Positions 1 to 8,224 are shown, counted from the first letter of the stretch. The stretch: 33,986 nt of DNA from Pseudomonadota bacterium (GCA_021801705.1 JAJYXP010000023.1:1-33986); one strand, 5' to 3'. Translations and numbers: made by a program. Notes: a model not told the origin generated them from the sequence alone.

Positions 1-301
1 CACAGGCAATCATGACATGATGGCGAGACAGGTCAGACCGTGATTGAGCAAACCTGACCCCGGCATTGCACCATAGAGTGCGCGGCTTTGTTGAGGACTC
101 GATCAGCGGATTCCATCAGGGGCAGAGCCGATAGGCTTCACACAAAGTCCGGATGTATGACTGCAATCTTTACCTACGCTCGATATCATCGATTGAAAGC
201 TTGGCAAAAAAGTGGGCGTCCATGTATGCCGGGGGTAGCTTAATTTGCGCGAATGCTGGAAACGGTGCTTGCCCAGGCAAGCCACTTAAGGAGGGAATGC
301 C
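1..301. other. no recognisable gene
   Basis: No reading frame here has convincing coding character and no RNA gene or clear repeat was seen. The only usable signal is the strong ribosome binding site AAGGAGG at 288-294, which serves the GTG start at 302. The stretch may hold the promoter of the toxin-antitoxin pair downstream, but no clear -35/-10 pair was identified. Confidence 0.5.
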
Positions 302-550
302 GTGACGACCTTGGAATTGAAACTGAATCTTCCCGACGAGTTGGCGCAACGCGCGCAAAGCGCTGGGTTGCTCGCACCGGAGGCCATTGAATCGATGCTG
401 CGCGAGCAGCTAAAGAAGCAAGCCGGTGAGCAATTGCGCGCAACGTGGGCACGCATGCCGCGCGAGGAGCTTACACCAGAGGTTGAGCAGGAAATCGTCG
501 AGGCTGTACGCGAGGTGCGCACTGAGCAACGCAAGCGTACCCATAGCTGA
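302..550 (+). CDS. VapB-like antitoxin of a PIN toxin pair
   Basis: An 82-residue, mostly helical, charged protein rich in Glu, Arg and Gln. Its N-terminus (TTLELKLNLPDELAQRAQ) resembles the short antitoxins encoded just ahead of PIN-domain toxins. Such antitoxins bind and inhibit the partner nuclease and usually repress their own promoter. The start is GTG, chosen because AAGGAGG lies 7 bases upstream and the nearby ATG at 297 is closed at once by a stop. The stop TGA overlaps the toxin ATG by one base (TGATG), so the two are probably translationally coupled. I do not recognise a precise family; the role rests on size and position. Confidence 0.75.
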   Translation: MTTLELKLNLPDELAQRAQSAGLLAPEAIESMLREQLKKQAGEQLRATWARMPREELTPEVEQEIVEAVREVRTEQRKRTHS

Positions 551-972
551 TGCGGTTGGTGCTGGATACCAATGTCGTGGTCGCCGGTCTGTTGTGGCAC
601 GGTGAGCCGCGCCGGTTAATCGAATTAATTATCGACAATGAGGCTGTCTCGCTTCATTGCAGTCCGGTGCTGATTGCAGAACTGGCGAATGTGCTGAGCT
701 ATGCGAAGTTCGCCAAGCGTATCGTGCAATTTGATACCAGTATCGTGGCCTTGGTGGCGCAATATGAGGCGCTGGTAAAGCACGTATCTCCCGCACATAC
801 GCCGCGAGTCGTGCTCAATGATCCCGACGATGATCATGTGCTGGCTTGCGCGGTGGCTGCCCAAGCTCAGTTGATCGTCTCCGGCGACAAACACTTGCTG
901 ACGATCAAGTCATATCAGGATATTTCCATCGTCACCGCAGCCGAGGCGGTGAGTATTCTTGTGACAGGGTAA
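550..972 (+). CDS. PIN-domain toxin (VapC-like)
   Basis: A 140-residue protein with the PIN fold pattern. It begins RLVLDTNVVVAGLL with the first catalytic Asp at residue 6, has an acidic residue in the LIAELANVL helix, and ends with the acidic cluster NDPDDDHVLACAVA followed by LIVSGDKHLL. PIN toxins are Mg-dependent ribonucleases that cut RNA when their antitoxin is lost. The protein matches the family annotated as putative toxin-antitoxin system toxin component, PIN family. Overlap with the preceding antitoxin supports a two-gene module. The true RNA target cannot be read from the sequence. Confidence 0.85.
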   Translation: MRLVLDTNVVVAGLLWHGEPRRLIELIIDNEAVSLHCSPVLIAELANVLSYAKFAKRIVQFDTSIVALVAQYEALVKHVSPAHTPRVVLNDPDDDHVLACAVAAQAQLIVSGDKHLLTIKSYQDISIVTAAEAVSILVTG

Positions 973-1156
973 GCGCGGCCCATTTTTGGCGGCTAAGTAA
1001 ACCCCTGCAAATCGTTGCCCCTGTACACCGCGTTACCAGAGTGGAGTGGCGGAGTTTGTTTTTATGATAAGTGGGTAACTGTGGTCTGTCCCCTGTTGTC
1101 AGGCTTTATCAGTAATTCATATTGTTTACACGGAGGAATGAAAAAAATTTGTGGAT

Positions 1157-1186
1157 AACAAAAAGGCGAGTCATTAATGACTCGCC
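1157..1186 (-). terminator. rho-independent terminator of the remnant gene
   Basis: Positions 1165-1186 form a perfect 22-base palindrome (GGCGAGTCAT and its complement). On the minus strand it is followed directly by TTTTTGTT. It starts 14 bases after the stop codon at 1200-1202, so it looks like the terminator of the broken minus-strand gene and supports that frame as the original C-terminus. Confidence 0.75.
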
Positions 1187-1279
1187 CAAATTTTCACTTT
1201 TACCATTTGAAACCCTTGATGAGACCGAGTGCTTTCTCGGCAATCTCCTTTGTGTCGATCTGCTGACCTTGTCCTTCCG

Positions 1280-1302
1280 CGGCTCGGCTCGGCTCGGCTC
1301 GG
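1280..1302. repeat. pentanucleotide tandem repeat (CGGCT)4CGG
   Basis: Four perfect copies of CGGCT plus CGG. On the minus strand this is CCGAG repeated inside the remnant gene. A 5-base unit changes frame with every gain or loss, as in contingency loci. With the present four copies the upstream and downstream coding stretches are out of frame unless a second shift lies upstream; with three copies they join. Confidence 0.9.
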
Positions 1303-1467
1303 ATCTTTCGCGCCTTGCCTCTTGTGTTGATGGCGGGAGTGCGGTGCCGGTGGTGTCAGCCACGACATCACCTTTCCAGTTGAACTCAACCCTCGCGCCG
1401 TCTGAAAGACGAATGATTTTCGCAATTCCGTCCTCTGTCGAGTAACGCTGCGCTCGAGTCAAGTAGG

Positions 1468-1489
1468 GTGGGCACGTTTTTGTGCCCAC
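1468..1489. repeat. dispersed hairpin GTGGGCAC-N6-GTGCCCAC
   Basis: A perfect 8-base stem around a GTTTTT loop, in the context GTAGG...CGCGG. It resembles REP-type palindromes scattered through many proteobacterial genomes (from memory, not searched). It lies in the 5' part of the broken minus-strand gene and may be part of what disabled it. Confidence 0.6.
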
Positions 1490-1677
1490 GCGGTCAGCGT
1501 CAATCATATTCCAGTGTAGTCGAAAGGGGTTCAGCTTCGAATATCTTTTTGAGGAACGGCCCTCAGCAAACCCAGAAACCCAGCTCACGCAAGGAAGCGG
1601 GGTTTTTGTTTGATTAAATTTGCGTGTAGGTGTAATCTTAAATTCGGTGACATCGATCGACATTACAGGACGCCAAG

Positions 1678-1899
1678 ATGAGCCAGATTACTGCAAGATT
1701 GCCGGATGAACTGGTCGCTTCCTTGGATGAGGCGGCTTCCAAATTGCGTCGGACGCGTGCCGATGTGGTTCGACAGGCGGTGGAATATTACCTGGATGAT
1801 TTCGAGGACATTTCCCGTTCTATAGAGGTACTGCGCGACCCCGCCGACCCGGTGCTGGATTGGGAAGCTGTCAAGCGTGACCTACTTCGTCAGCATTAA
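1678..1899 (+). CDS. ribbon-helix-helix (CopG/RelB-like) antitoxin
   Basis: A 73-residue protein whose first half is a ribbon-helix-helix DNA-binding fold: beta strand SQITARLPDELVASLDEAA, then two helices with the RRTRADVVRQAVEYYL turn. The acidic C-terminal tail (residues about 45-73) is the usual toxin-binding segment. RHH antitoxins repress their own operon and neutralise the partner. The end overlaps the toxin gene by 23 bases. The start ATG at 1678 matches the beginning of the RHH strand. Confidence 0.88.
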   Translation: MSQITARLPDELVASLDEAASKLRRTRADVVRQAVEYYLDDFEDISRSIEVLRDPADPVLDWEAVKRDLLRQH

Positions 1900-2131
1900 G
1901 CAAAGCGCAGTCAAGGCGCTTGAAAAGGTGGCGCGGGAAGATCGACTGCGTATTATCGATGCCATCGATCAGCTCAAAATCAATCCTACGGCGGGTGGCG
2001 TGCTGAAAGGCGAGTTTTCCGGATTACGCCGTATTCGGGTTGGCAACTATCGTGTGGTGTACGAAGTGCAGGATCAGAAGTTGATCGTGCTGGTCGTCCG
2101 TATTGGACACCGCCGGGAAGTTTATCGATAG
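1877..2131 (+). CDS. RelE/ParE-family toxin
   Basis: An 84-residue basic protein with the RelE/ParE layout: two N-terminal helices (KQSAVKALEKVAREDRLRII), then the beta sheet LRRIRVGNYRVVYEV and LIVLVVRIGHRREVYR. The RxGxYRVVYE and GHRREVY motifs are typical of RelE mRNA interferases, which cut mRNA in the ribosomal A site. ParE-type gyrase poisons share the fold, so the target is not certain. The start is GTG at 1877, inside the end of the antitoxin gene, which suggests translational coupling. Confidence 0.9.
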   Translation: MTYFVSIKQSAVKALEKVAREDRLRIIDAIDQLKINPTAGGVLKGEFSGLRRIRVGNYRVVYEVQDQKLIVLVVRIGHRREVYR

Positions 2132-2226
2132 GCCAAGCCAGTCTCCGTTATTTTCCGCCAAAAAATTCTTCGCAGAATAATACGAATAATAGGGGAGTAG
2201 CCCGATATTTCGATCTCTACGCGTAG

Positions 2227-2691
2227 TTAGAGAATGATTTTCTTCTCCATAATTGTGGCCGGATAACCATGGTATTCGGTTCTTTCGTAAACATGCCATC
2301 CCAATCGCGAATAAAAACCTTCGGACTCTGGCGTAAACAAGTACAACTTTTCGACTTGGAGCTCGCGAGCTTTTTTCTCGATAGCCGAAACAAGCGCAGT
2401 GCCAATACCCTTTCGCCGCCATGGCGCTGCGACGTAGAGGCCGGCAAGCCAGGGTGTTAAATCGAGACGTGTGTCCATGTCATGAACTTTGAGACACACG
2501 GTTCCGAGCAGTTCGCCGCCTTCAAAGGCAACTAAGGCGACGGGAATTTTTGTTGTATTCGTTCTTTCGCCAATAAGCCGCGCTACATCTTCCGGCGTCC
2601 GGTCTGGGTGCAGATACGCCCACTCTTGATAGAACCATCGCGCAAGAGTAGGAATTACTTCTTTGTGGTCGGCTAAATAGGCGATGTCCAT
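2227..2691 (-). CDS. GNAT-family N-acetyltransferase
   Basis: A 154-residue protein of usual GNAT length. The acetyl-CoA pyrophosphate loop is WRRKGIGTALV at residues 91-101, following the beta4 strand LAGLYVAAP. The C-terminal part EKLYLFTPESEGFYSRLGW is the common beta5-alpha4 region of these enzymes. Substrate is unknown. The start ATG at 2691 gives a normal N-terminus; the ribosome binding site is weak. It follows aroF with a 17-base gap on the same strand and may be the last gene of that transcript. It converges with the RelE gene, leaving only 95 bases between them. Confidence 0.85.
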   Translation of the reverse strand: MDIAYLADHKEVIPTLARWFYQEWAYLHPDRTPEDVARLIGERTNTTKIPVALVAFEGGELLGTVCLKVHDMDTRLDLTPWLAGLYVAAPWRRKGIGTALVSAIEKKARELQVEKLYLFTPESEGFYSRLGWHVYERTEYHGYPATIMEKKIIL

Positions 2692-2708
2692 TCGTTCTCT
2701 AAGTAATA

Positions 2709-3827
2709 TTAGCCCTGCCTTGCTTCCTCCATCAGCCCAACATTCTTTTCGTAAGCCTCCCGCGCATTCCTTACGCACTCCAGGAACAGCGGCAATTCCT
2801 CCATCAGCAGCGCCTGCGGCCCGTCCACCAATGCCTTGGTAGGCGCCGGGTGGAAATCCACCAGCACCATGTTGGCGCCGGCGATGATGCCCTGCATGGT
2901 GGCGTGGAAAATTTCCAGGATGCCGTCGGGGGCGCGGTTGCGCGAGCCGACCGAGTGCGACGGGTCGACGCACACCGGCATGCGGGTGAGGCGCTTGACC
3001 ACCGGCACGTGGGCGAAGTCGACCAGGTTGCGGTGCGGGTCGCCCATGTTGGTCTTCATGCCCCGGAGGCCGAACACGACATTGCGGTTGCCTTCCGAGG
3101 CGAGGTATTCGGCGGCGTTGAGCGATTCGTCCAGGGTGATGCCGAAGCCGCGCTTCAACAGCACCGGGAATTCGCGCTGGCGGCCGACGATTTTCAGCAG
3201 TTCGAAGTTCTGCGTGTTGCGCGTGCCGATCTGCAGCATCACCCCGGTGGGGTTGCCGGTCTGCTTGAGTGCTTCGCGGATTTCGTCGACATGCGATTCG
3301 TGCGTGATCTCCATGGCGATCACCTTGATACCGTACTTGCCCGCCAACTCGAACACGTAGGGCAGGCAGGTCTTGCCGTGGCCCTGGAAGGCGTAAGGGC
3401 TGGTGCGCGGCTTGTAGGCGCCCATCCGGGTGCAGACCTGGCCGTTTTCCTTGAGCGCCTTCATCATCAGCTCGACATGCTCGGGGTTGTCCACCGCGCA
3501 CAGGCCGGCGAACACATTGACGTTGTCCTGGCCGAAGCGCACGCCGTTGTATTCGAAGTGGGTGGGGCGATGGTCGTCCTTGTGGCGGCCCAGCACACGG
3601 TATTCCTGCGAAACGCGCACGGCGCGCTCGACACCGGGCAGGCTCTCCATGGTTTCGAGCGAGAGCGCGGCGGTATCGCCGACCAGGTAGATTTCCGTCA
3701 GGGTCTGCTGCGCGCCCTTTTCCTGATGGATGCGGGTCCTGATTTTGGGCAGTTGCGCCAGATGGTCGAGGAGCTGGCGGTATTCGGCGCTGTCGGGCAG
3801 GGTGTCGGGGGAAAGGATCAGGATCAT
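2709..3827 (-). CDS. aroF: 3-deoxy-7-phosphoheptulonate synthase, type I-beta
   Basis: DAHP synthase condenses phosphoenolpyruvate with erythrose 4-phosphate, the first step of the shikimate pathway, in the cytosol. The 372 residues show an N-terminal extension (about 1-95) like the ferredoxin-like regulatory domain of the Thermotoga/Bacillus type, then the barrel. Landmarks are the metal-ligand Cys in FAGLCAVDNPE (C110), KPRTSPYAFQG (139-149), LQIGTRNTQNF, LLKRGFG and VDPSHSVGSR. No chorismate mutase domain is present. GGAGT upstream of the ATG at 3827 supports the start. It lies 16 bases after lpxH on the same strand. Confidence 0.92.
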   Translation of the reverse strand: MILILSPDTLPDSAEYRQLLDHLAQLPKIRTRIHQEKGAQQTLTEIYLVGDTAALSLETMESLPGVERAVRVSQEYRVLGRHKDDHRPTHFEYNGVRFGQDNVNVFAGLCAVDNPEHVELMMKALKENGQVCTRMGAYKPRTSPYAFQGHGKTCLPYVFELAGKYGIKVIAMEITHESHVDEIREALKQTGNPTGVMLQIGTRNTQNFELLKIVGRQREFPVLLKRGFGITLDESLNAAEYLASEGNRNVVFGLRGMKTNMGDPHRNLVDFAHVPVVKRLTRMPVCVDPSHSVGSRNRAPDGILEIFHATMQGIIAGANMVLVDFHPAPTKALVDGPQALLMEELPLFLECVRNAREAYEKNVGLMEEARQG

Positions 3828-3843
3828 GGGTTTACTCCGGATT

Positions 3844-4572
3844 TCAGTATTTCAGTTGAATTGCTTTGCATCCCGCCGCATCGCAGCGCAGATAACTACC
3901 GTGATCATACCAGCTATCCAGCACCCAGCGTTCGCAGTCGTGGCCGTCGATCTCGTGCCGGTGGCGTGCGGGGCGGTGGGTGTGGCCGTGTATCAGGCGG
4001 GGATAGTGGTGCGCGCGCAGGATGGCGGCGACCGTGCCGGGATGAACGTCCATTTCTTCCATTGATTTCTGCTGCTTGTCGCTTTCGCTTTGGCGGCGCA
4101 GTTGTTCTATTTCCGCCTTGCGCGCCGCCAGGGGGCGGGCGAGAAAATCCGCCTGCCATGCCGGTTCTCTCACCTTGGCACGGAAGGAGAGATAAGTCGC
4201 GTCGCCGGTGCACAGGGTGTCGCCGTGCATCAGCAGAGTGGGCGTGCCGTAAAGGTCGATCAGGGATGGGTCGGGGAGCGGACGGACATGAGCCGCCCGC
4301 GCGAAGCCTTCACCGATGAGGAAGTCGCGGTTGCCGTGCATGACAAAAACCGCCGTTCCGCTTTGGCTCAATCCGGCGAGTGTGCGCGCAACCCTGGCGT
4401 GGTGCGGGTCGGTCAGATCGTCGTCACCGGCCCAGTAGTCAAACAGGTCGCCGAGAATATACAGGGCCTCGGCCTGGGATGCCGTGCGAAGTGCGAAATC
4501 CTCGAATAATAGCGTGGCTTGTGGGCGTTCCGGGCAAAGGTGCAGGTCGGAGATGAACAGGCTGTGTTTCAT
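3844..4572 (-). CDS. lpxH: UDP-2,3-diacylglucosamine diphosphatase
   Basis: LpxH removes UMP from UDP-2,3-diacylglucosamine to give lipid X, the fourth step of lipid A synthesis, at the inner membrane surface. The 242-residue length matches the family. All metallophosphoesterase motifs are visible in order: FISDLHL (residues 7-13), GDLFDYWAGDD, HGNRDFL, LLMHGDTL and HGHTHRP. A second acyl-chain-binding region follows the HGD motif. The presence of lpxH confirms a Gram-negative outer membrane. It is separated from ppiB by an array of heptamer repeats but lies on the same strand. Confidence 0.95.
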   Translation of the reverse strand: MKHSLFISDLHLCPERPQATLLFEDFALRTASQAEALYILGDLFDYWAGDDDLTDPHHARVARTLAGLSQSGTAVFVMHGNRDFLIGEGFARAAHVRPLPDPSLIDLYGTPTLLMHGDTLCTGDATYLSFRAKVREPAWQADFLARPLAARKAEIEQLRRQSESDKQQKSMEEMDVHPGTVAAILRAHHYPRLIHGHTHRPARHRHEIDGHDCERWVLDSWYDHGSYLRCDAAGCKAIQLKY

Positions 4573-4574
4573 CA

Positions 4575-4656
4575 GGGTGACGAGTGATGGGTGACGAGTG
4601 ATGGGTGATGGGTGATGGGTGATGGCTCATTCTCATTACCCATCACCCATGACTCA
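4575..4656. repeat. GGGTGAT heptamer array with inverted half
   Basis: Seven heptamers in register (GGGTGAC, GAGTGAT, GGGTGAC, GAGTGAT, then three GGGTGAT) run from 4575. They are followed by an inverted half built from CTCATT, ACCCATC and ACCCATG. The two halves can pair as a long stem. The array fills the whole gap between lpxH and ppiB and touches the ppiB stop codon. The same heptamer family occurs inside cysS at 11495-11522. Confidence 0.9.
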
Positions 4657-5148
4657 TCAGCAAATTTCGGCGCTCTCGATGATGACATCTTCCAGCGGTA
4701 CGTCCTGGTGGCCGGCTTGACTGCCGGTTTTGACCTTGCCGATGCGGTTCACCGCTTCCTTGCCGTCAACCACCTTGCCGAACACGCAGTAGCCGAATCC
4801 TTGCGGGGTCGGCGCGGTGAAATTGAGGAAACTGTTGTTCGCCGTATTGATGAAGAATTGGCTGGAAGCCGAATGGGGATTGGGGGTGCGTGCCATGGCG
4901 ATGGTGTAGGCTTCGTTTTTCAGGCCGTTGGCAGCCTCGTTTTCGATTTGCTCCATGGTTTCCTTGGGGATCATGCCGGGCATGAAGCCGCCGCCCTGAA
5001 TCATGAAGCCGTCGATGACGCGGTGGAACACCGTGCCGTTGAAGAAGCCCTTTTCGACGTATTTGAGGAAATTTTCCACCGTCTTGGGGGCTTTCCCGGC
5101 ATCCAGTTCAAGGGTGATGTCGCCGAAATTGGTGTGGAGCTTAACCAT
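4657..5148 (-). CDS. ppiB: cytoplasmic cyclophilin-type peptidyl-prolyl isomerase
   Basis: A 163-residue cyclophilin that isomerises prolyl peptide bonds. It lacks a signal peptide, so it should act in the cytosol. Family motifs are [13 protein letters not shown] with the catalytic Arg, [13 protein letters not shown], and [12 protein letters not shown]. The start [10 protein letters not shown] at 5148 is preferred over an upstream in-frame ATG because AAGGA precedes it at a workable distance and cyclophilins begin here. Its start overlaps the end of ppiA by 8 bases, so the two are co-transcribed. Confidence 0.95.
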   Translation of the reverse strand: MVKLHTNFGDITLELDAGKAPKTVENFLKYVEKGFFNGTVFHRVIDGFMIQGGGFMPGMIPKETMEQIENEAANGLKNEAYTIAMARTPNPHSASSQFFINTANNSFLNFTAPTPQGFGYCVFGKVVDGKEAVNRIGKVKTGSQAGHQDVPLEDVIIESAEIC

Positions 5149-5803
5149 GGGTCTTATCCTTTTTTCTCTTTGAGGTTTTCTTGCCGGGTTTGTCGGGTTC
5201 TGCTGTTTCTGCGACGTTGGCGTCATCCGGCACGGAGCCGGTGGTGAGCGCCATGTCCTCGATGATCACAGGCTGGACCGGAACATCTGAGGAGAAAGGC
5301 CCGCCGGCAGCGGTGGGCTGCGCGCCGATCTTTTTCGCGACATCCATGCCGCTGATCACTTTGCCGAAGACGCAGTAACCGTAGTAATCGGGGTGGGGGC
5401 GATGGAAATTGAGAAATTTGTTGTCATCGAGATTGATGAAAAACTGCGCGGTGGCGGAGTCCGGGTCATAGGCGCGCGCCATGGCAAGCGTGCCGCGCTC
5501 GTTCCTGAGGCCGTTGGCGGCCTCGTTGGGAATCGGGGCCAGATCCGGTTTGTACTGAAAACCCGGGGTGAAGGCGCCGCCCTGGATGATGAATTTATTG
5601 ATCGTGCGGTGGAAAAGCGTGCCCTTGTAATGGCCGTTGCTGACATATTGCAGGAAGTTGGCAACGGTTTTAGGCGCCTTGTCGGGGTACAGCTCAAACA
5701 TCACCTCGCCCAGATTGGTCTTCATTTTTACCAAAGGGTTGGCGGCCAGCGCATTTATGCTGAGGAACATTCCCACTGCTAACAAGATCAGACGGAGTTT
5801 CAT
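5141..5803 (-). CDS. ppiA: periplasmic cyclophilin-type peptidyl-prolyl isomerase
   Basis: A 220-residue cyclophilin with a signal peptide ([20 protein letters not shown], residues 1-20), so it acts on exported proteins in the periplasm. It has the same catalytic core as its neighbour: [27 protein letters not shown] and [13 protein letters not shown]. It carries an unusual Lys-rich C-terminal tail (about 190-220, [14 protein letters not shown]) absent from typical PpiA. The ATG at 5803 follows GAGGGGG and overlaps the stop of the L,D-transpeptidase gene as ATGA. The cytosolic and periplasmic cyclophilins probably arose by tandem duplication. Confidence 0.93.
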   Translation of the reverse strand: MKLRLILLAVGMFLSINALAANPLVKMKTNLGEVMFELYPDKAPKTVANFLQYVSNGHYKGTLFHRTINKFIIQGGAFTPGFQYKPDLAPIPNEAANGLRNERGTLAMARAYDPDSATAQFFINLDDNKFLNFHRPHPDYYGYCVFGKVISGMDVAKKIGAQPTAAGGPFSSDVPVQPVIIEDMALTTGSVPDDANVAETAEPDKPGKKTSKRKKDKTHG

Positions 5804-7101
5804 GCTGCCCCCTCGAAAATGATTTTCCACTCGTTGTTCTCCAGCTTCCAGTACTGGCGTTTGCGCATCTGGTTCTTCAGGTTGTTGCTGCTGTAGTCCT
5901 GATCGAATGTAACCACCATCATGTTCTCGTTGCCCGGGTAGCCGAAAATGCTCATGTTCGACAGCTTGACCTTGACCCAGGACTTGCCCGCATTGACCTG
6001 GCGTTTCTGCTCGTTCCAGGAACGAAAGTTTTGACCCGGCGCGCTGAAGCTCTTCGAATAGTGCCGCAAATATTTATCCGAATCAATACTTTCCCAGTCT
6101 CGCCGCCAGTCCTCGACGCGCTGGTCGAGCAGGCTGCGCTGGGCCGCCAGCTCTTTTGCGTCTACCCATTCCACTTGGTCGCTGATGATGACCGGGGTGA
6201 GGCCTACCTGGAGATCTTTCGCGAGCCGGTCTAGGTCAGGGTTGGCCAGTACCACGCAACCGCTGCTGGCGCGCGGAGGGCGGCTGTAGGTATTGCTGGG
6301 CACGCCGTGCAGCCAGATGCCATGGCCATTTTTACCTTGCCGGCGGTCCCACTCATTAGGGTAGTTGATGGGGAAGGCGCCGGTGCCATAGAAGTCCGAA
6401 ATCCGGGTTCGCGGCAGGCTGGCCGTGACGAAGTACACGCCCAGCGGCGTTTTCTGGTCGCCTTCCTTCACCTTCTCGGCGCCGGCCTTGCCGCTGGTGA
6501 TGTAGAAATCGGATACATAGCGTGGTGTGCCGTTGTCGTTCTGAAACAGGTAGAGCCGGGATTTTCCCGTATCCACTACCACTGCGTAATGCTGGCCGGG
6601 CTGGAACTGCACCAGATACTTGGGTACGCGGTTGACAGGCATCTGCTCGAGATACCGCCGCAGACGCGCTCTGGCCTCATCGCGCAGATCGGTTTGCTGC
6701 TGGGTGGCGCCGGTCGCGTTGCCGATGGTGCTGAGCGGATGTGCCCGCGCCAGCAGCAGATCGCCCCGGATCAAATGGGCAAGCTTGAAAGTGGGGTAAG
6801 CCGTAAGCAGGCTCTCGATATCCTTGAGCGCGACATCGAGCCGGTTCTGCCTGACTTCGAGCAGGCTTTTGACCAGCAGCGATTCCAGGTCGCTGGACGT
6901 GCGATTCTGCGCCGCATCACGTTTCGACGCAGCAGGCGGTTTGTTTCCCATCGCTATCGTGGGCGGCACCGACAGCAAGGATGCAATGAAAATGCACAGG
7001 GAAACGAGCAGCAGGTAAAAAGTCAGGCTGGCACGTCGCCGGATGCTTGCTGTCAGGCGCGCCAGGAATGCCGCCGGGCCTGCTTCTTCTATGCCAAACA
7101 A
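5800..7101 (-). CDS. L,D-transpeptidase (YkuD family) with C-terminal NTF2-like domain
   Basis: A 433-residue membrane-anchored protein: one N-terminal transmembrane helix (about 26-46), a helical repeat-like segment (70-155), the YkuD catalytic domain (about 168-300) and a C-terminal NTF2-like domain (about 315-430). The catalytic motif is HGVPSNTY...SSGCVVL with Cys282, matching the family pattern of His and Ser/Thr-x-Gly-Cys. Such enzymes make 3-3 peptidoglycan cross-links or attach proteins to peptidoglycan in the periplasm. The start is TTG at 7101, preceded by AGGGA about 10 bases upstream; the next ATG (residue 51) would lose the membrane anchor. It overlaps ppiA by 4 bases. Confidence 0.88.
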   Translation of the reverse strand: MFGIEEAGPAAFLARLTASIRRRASLTFYLLLVSLCIFIASLLSVPPTIAMGNKPPAASKRDAAQNRTSSDLESLLVKSLLEVRQNRLDVALKDIESLLTAYPTFKLAHLIRGDLLLARAHPLSTIGNATGATQQQTDLRDEARARLRRYLEQMPVNRVPKYLVQFQPGQHYAVVVDTGKSRLYLFQNDNGTPRYVSDFYITSGKAGAEKVKEGDQKTPLGVYFVTASLPRTRISDFYGTGAFPINYPNEWDRRQGKNGHGIWLHGVPSNTYSRPPRASSGCVVLANPDLDRLAKDLQVGLTPVIISDQVEWVDAKELAAQRSLLDQRVEDWRRDWESIDSDKYLRHYSKSFSAPGQNFRSWNEQKRQVNAGKSWVKVKLSNMSIFGYPGNENMMVVTFDQDYSSNNLKNQMRKRQYWKLENNEWKIIFEGAA

Positions 7102-7141
7102 ATCGAATTATTCCCTGTTTGCCCGAAAATCTGGGGGGTTG

Positions 7142-8224
7142 CTATCGTCCGATCCGTTCTTGCTGGATCAGCCATTTGTCGCCACTCTTGACCAGGTCAA
7201 GGGTTTTCTGGGTAGAGATTTGCAGCGCGGCCGACTTGTAGACTTGCTTGAAGGTGACGCTGGCGTGGGTGGCATCGCTGACGGTGACGCGTGGTGAGTC
7301 GATGTCGACCTGAATGGATTTAGGCTTGCTGATGCGATCTTTCCGCGTCTTTTCCCAGGAGGCGCGGTTCTCGCCGCGGGGCGTTTTGAAGTCTTTGGCG
7401 TAATGGGCGAGATAGGCGCTCACATTCTTGCTGGACCAGGCCTTGGCCCAGCCGTTCAGGGTATTCAGCACAGATGTTTCGCTATCGGATTTGCTCTGTT
7501 CGGCAGGAGCAGGCTGGGGTTTGGCTTGTTCCGTCTTTGCCATGGGGGCTGCAGCGGGTGCCTGGGGAGTGGTGGCCGGTGCGGGCGCCAGCTTGGGCGG
7601 CTCCGTTCTGGCAGGCGCGGTGGGTGTCGGTGCCGAGGCCGTAACTGCAAGCGGCGTGGTTTTCACCGGCGCCCGATTGACCCTGCCGCCCGGAGAAAAC
7701 AGTTCTTTCACCAGCGCCAGCTTGGTTTGTGCGGTGACATTGCTTTTGTCCAGTTGCAGCGCCTTGTCATAGGCCTGGCTCGCCATTTTTGCGTAGATGT
7801 CGCCCAGGTTCTCGTGTGCGGTGGCATAGCTGGGGTGGGTGTTGATCGCCATTTCCAGGGCATGCCGGGCCTTGTCGTACTGGCCCTGGGAGGCATACAG
7901 TACGGCCAGATTGTTGTAGGGCTCGGGCAGTTCGGGGTATTCCTCGGTGAGCCGGGTGAAAATCTGAACGGCTTCCGCGTTCTTGCCCTGTTCAGCCAGG
8001 ATGACGCCCTTGAGGAAACGGCCCTGGGCGATTTTGGGTCCCTGGGCATCCTTGGGGCGGCTGGTGAGATAGCTTTCGAGGCGCTCCAGGGCCTTGTCAT
8101 GCTGGCCCTGCTTGTAGAGTTTATTGATGTCCTGCAGCTCATCGGAGTGGGCCGGATGAGTAAACGAGACGAGAAATGCGCAGGAGAGCGAGGCGAGGAT
8201 CGTGGCAATGCGGAAACGGCTCAT
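7142..8224 (-). CDS. secreted TPR protein with NTF2-like C-terminal domain
   Basis: A 360-residue protein with a signal peptide (about residues 1-27, ending PAHS), four or so TPR repeats (about 30-175: [53 protein letters not shown]), a Pro/Ala-rich linker (about 190-245) and a C-terminal NTF2-like domain (about 248-358). The last domain resembles that of the L,D-transpeptidase encoded 40 bases downstream (SxxxYLxHYxxxF, SWxxxR). It may act with that enzyme at the cell wall, but this is inference. A TTG nine codons upstream (8251) is an alternative start; neither has a clear ribosome binding site, and the ATG gives the more normal signal peptide. Confidence 0.82.
   Translation of the reverse strand: MSRFRIATILASLSCAFLVSFTHPAHSDELQDINKLYKQGQHDKALERLESYLTSRPKDAQGPKIAQGRFLKGVILAEQGKNAEAVQIFTRLTEEYPELPEPYNNLAVLYASQGQYDKARHALEMAINTHPSYATAHENLGDIYAKMASQAYDKALQLDKSNVTAQTKLALVKELFSPGGRVNRAPVKTTPLAVTASAPTPTAPARTEPPKLAPAPATTPQAPAAAPMAKTEQAKPQPAPAEQSKSDSETSVLNTLNGWAKAWSSKNVSAYLAHYAKDFKTPRGENRASWEKTRKDRISKPKSIQVDIDSPRVTVSDATHASVTFKQVYKSAALQISTQKTLDLVKSGDKWLIQQERIGR

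Larger units (their letters stand above)
1200..1507 (-). pseudogene. frameshifted remnant of a small hypothetical protein
   Basis: Two protein-like stretches lie in different minus-strand frames. The upstream one reads STEDGIAKIIRLSDGARVEF and on through FNWKGDVVADTTG. The downstream one reads QQIDTKEIAEKALGLIKGFK then W and TAA at 1200-1202, directly before a terminator. They can be joined in two ways: by losing one unit of the CCGAG tract at 1280-1302, or by a shift near 1345 before INTRGKARKIRAEPSR. The 5' side reads through a dispersed hairpin at 1468-1489, so the real start is lost or altered; the ATG at 1507 has no ribosome binding site. No family is recognised. Confidence 0.6.

Noticed and set aside
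2227-3501. A single minus-strand frame joining part of the aroF region to the acetyltransferase
   Set aside because: Only the last 154 codons are acetyltransferase; the first part is an out-of-frame reading of aroF. The ATG at 2691 is the real start.
2850-4319. Long plus-strand open frame of 489 codons opposite aroF and lpxH
   Set aside because: It is antisense to two clearly recognised genes with full motifs and has low-complexity composition typical of a GC-rich shadow frame.
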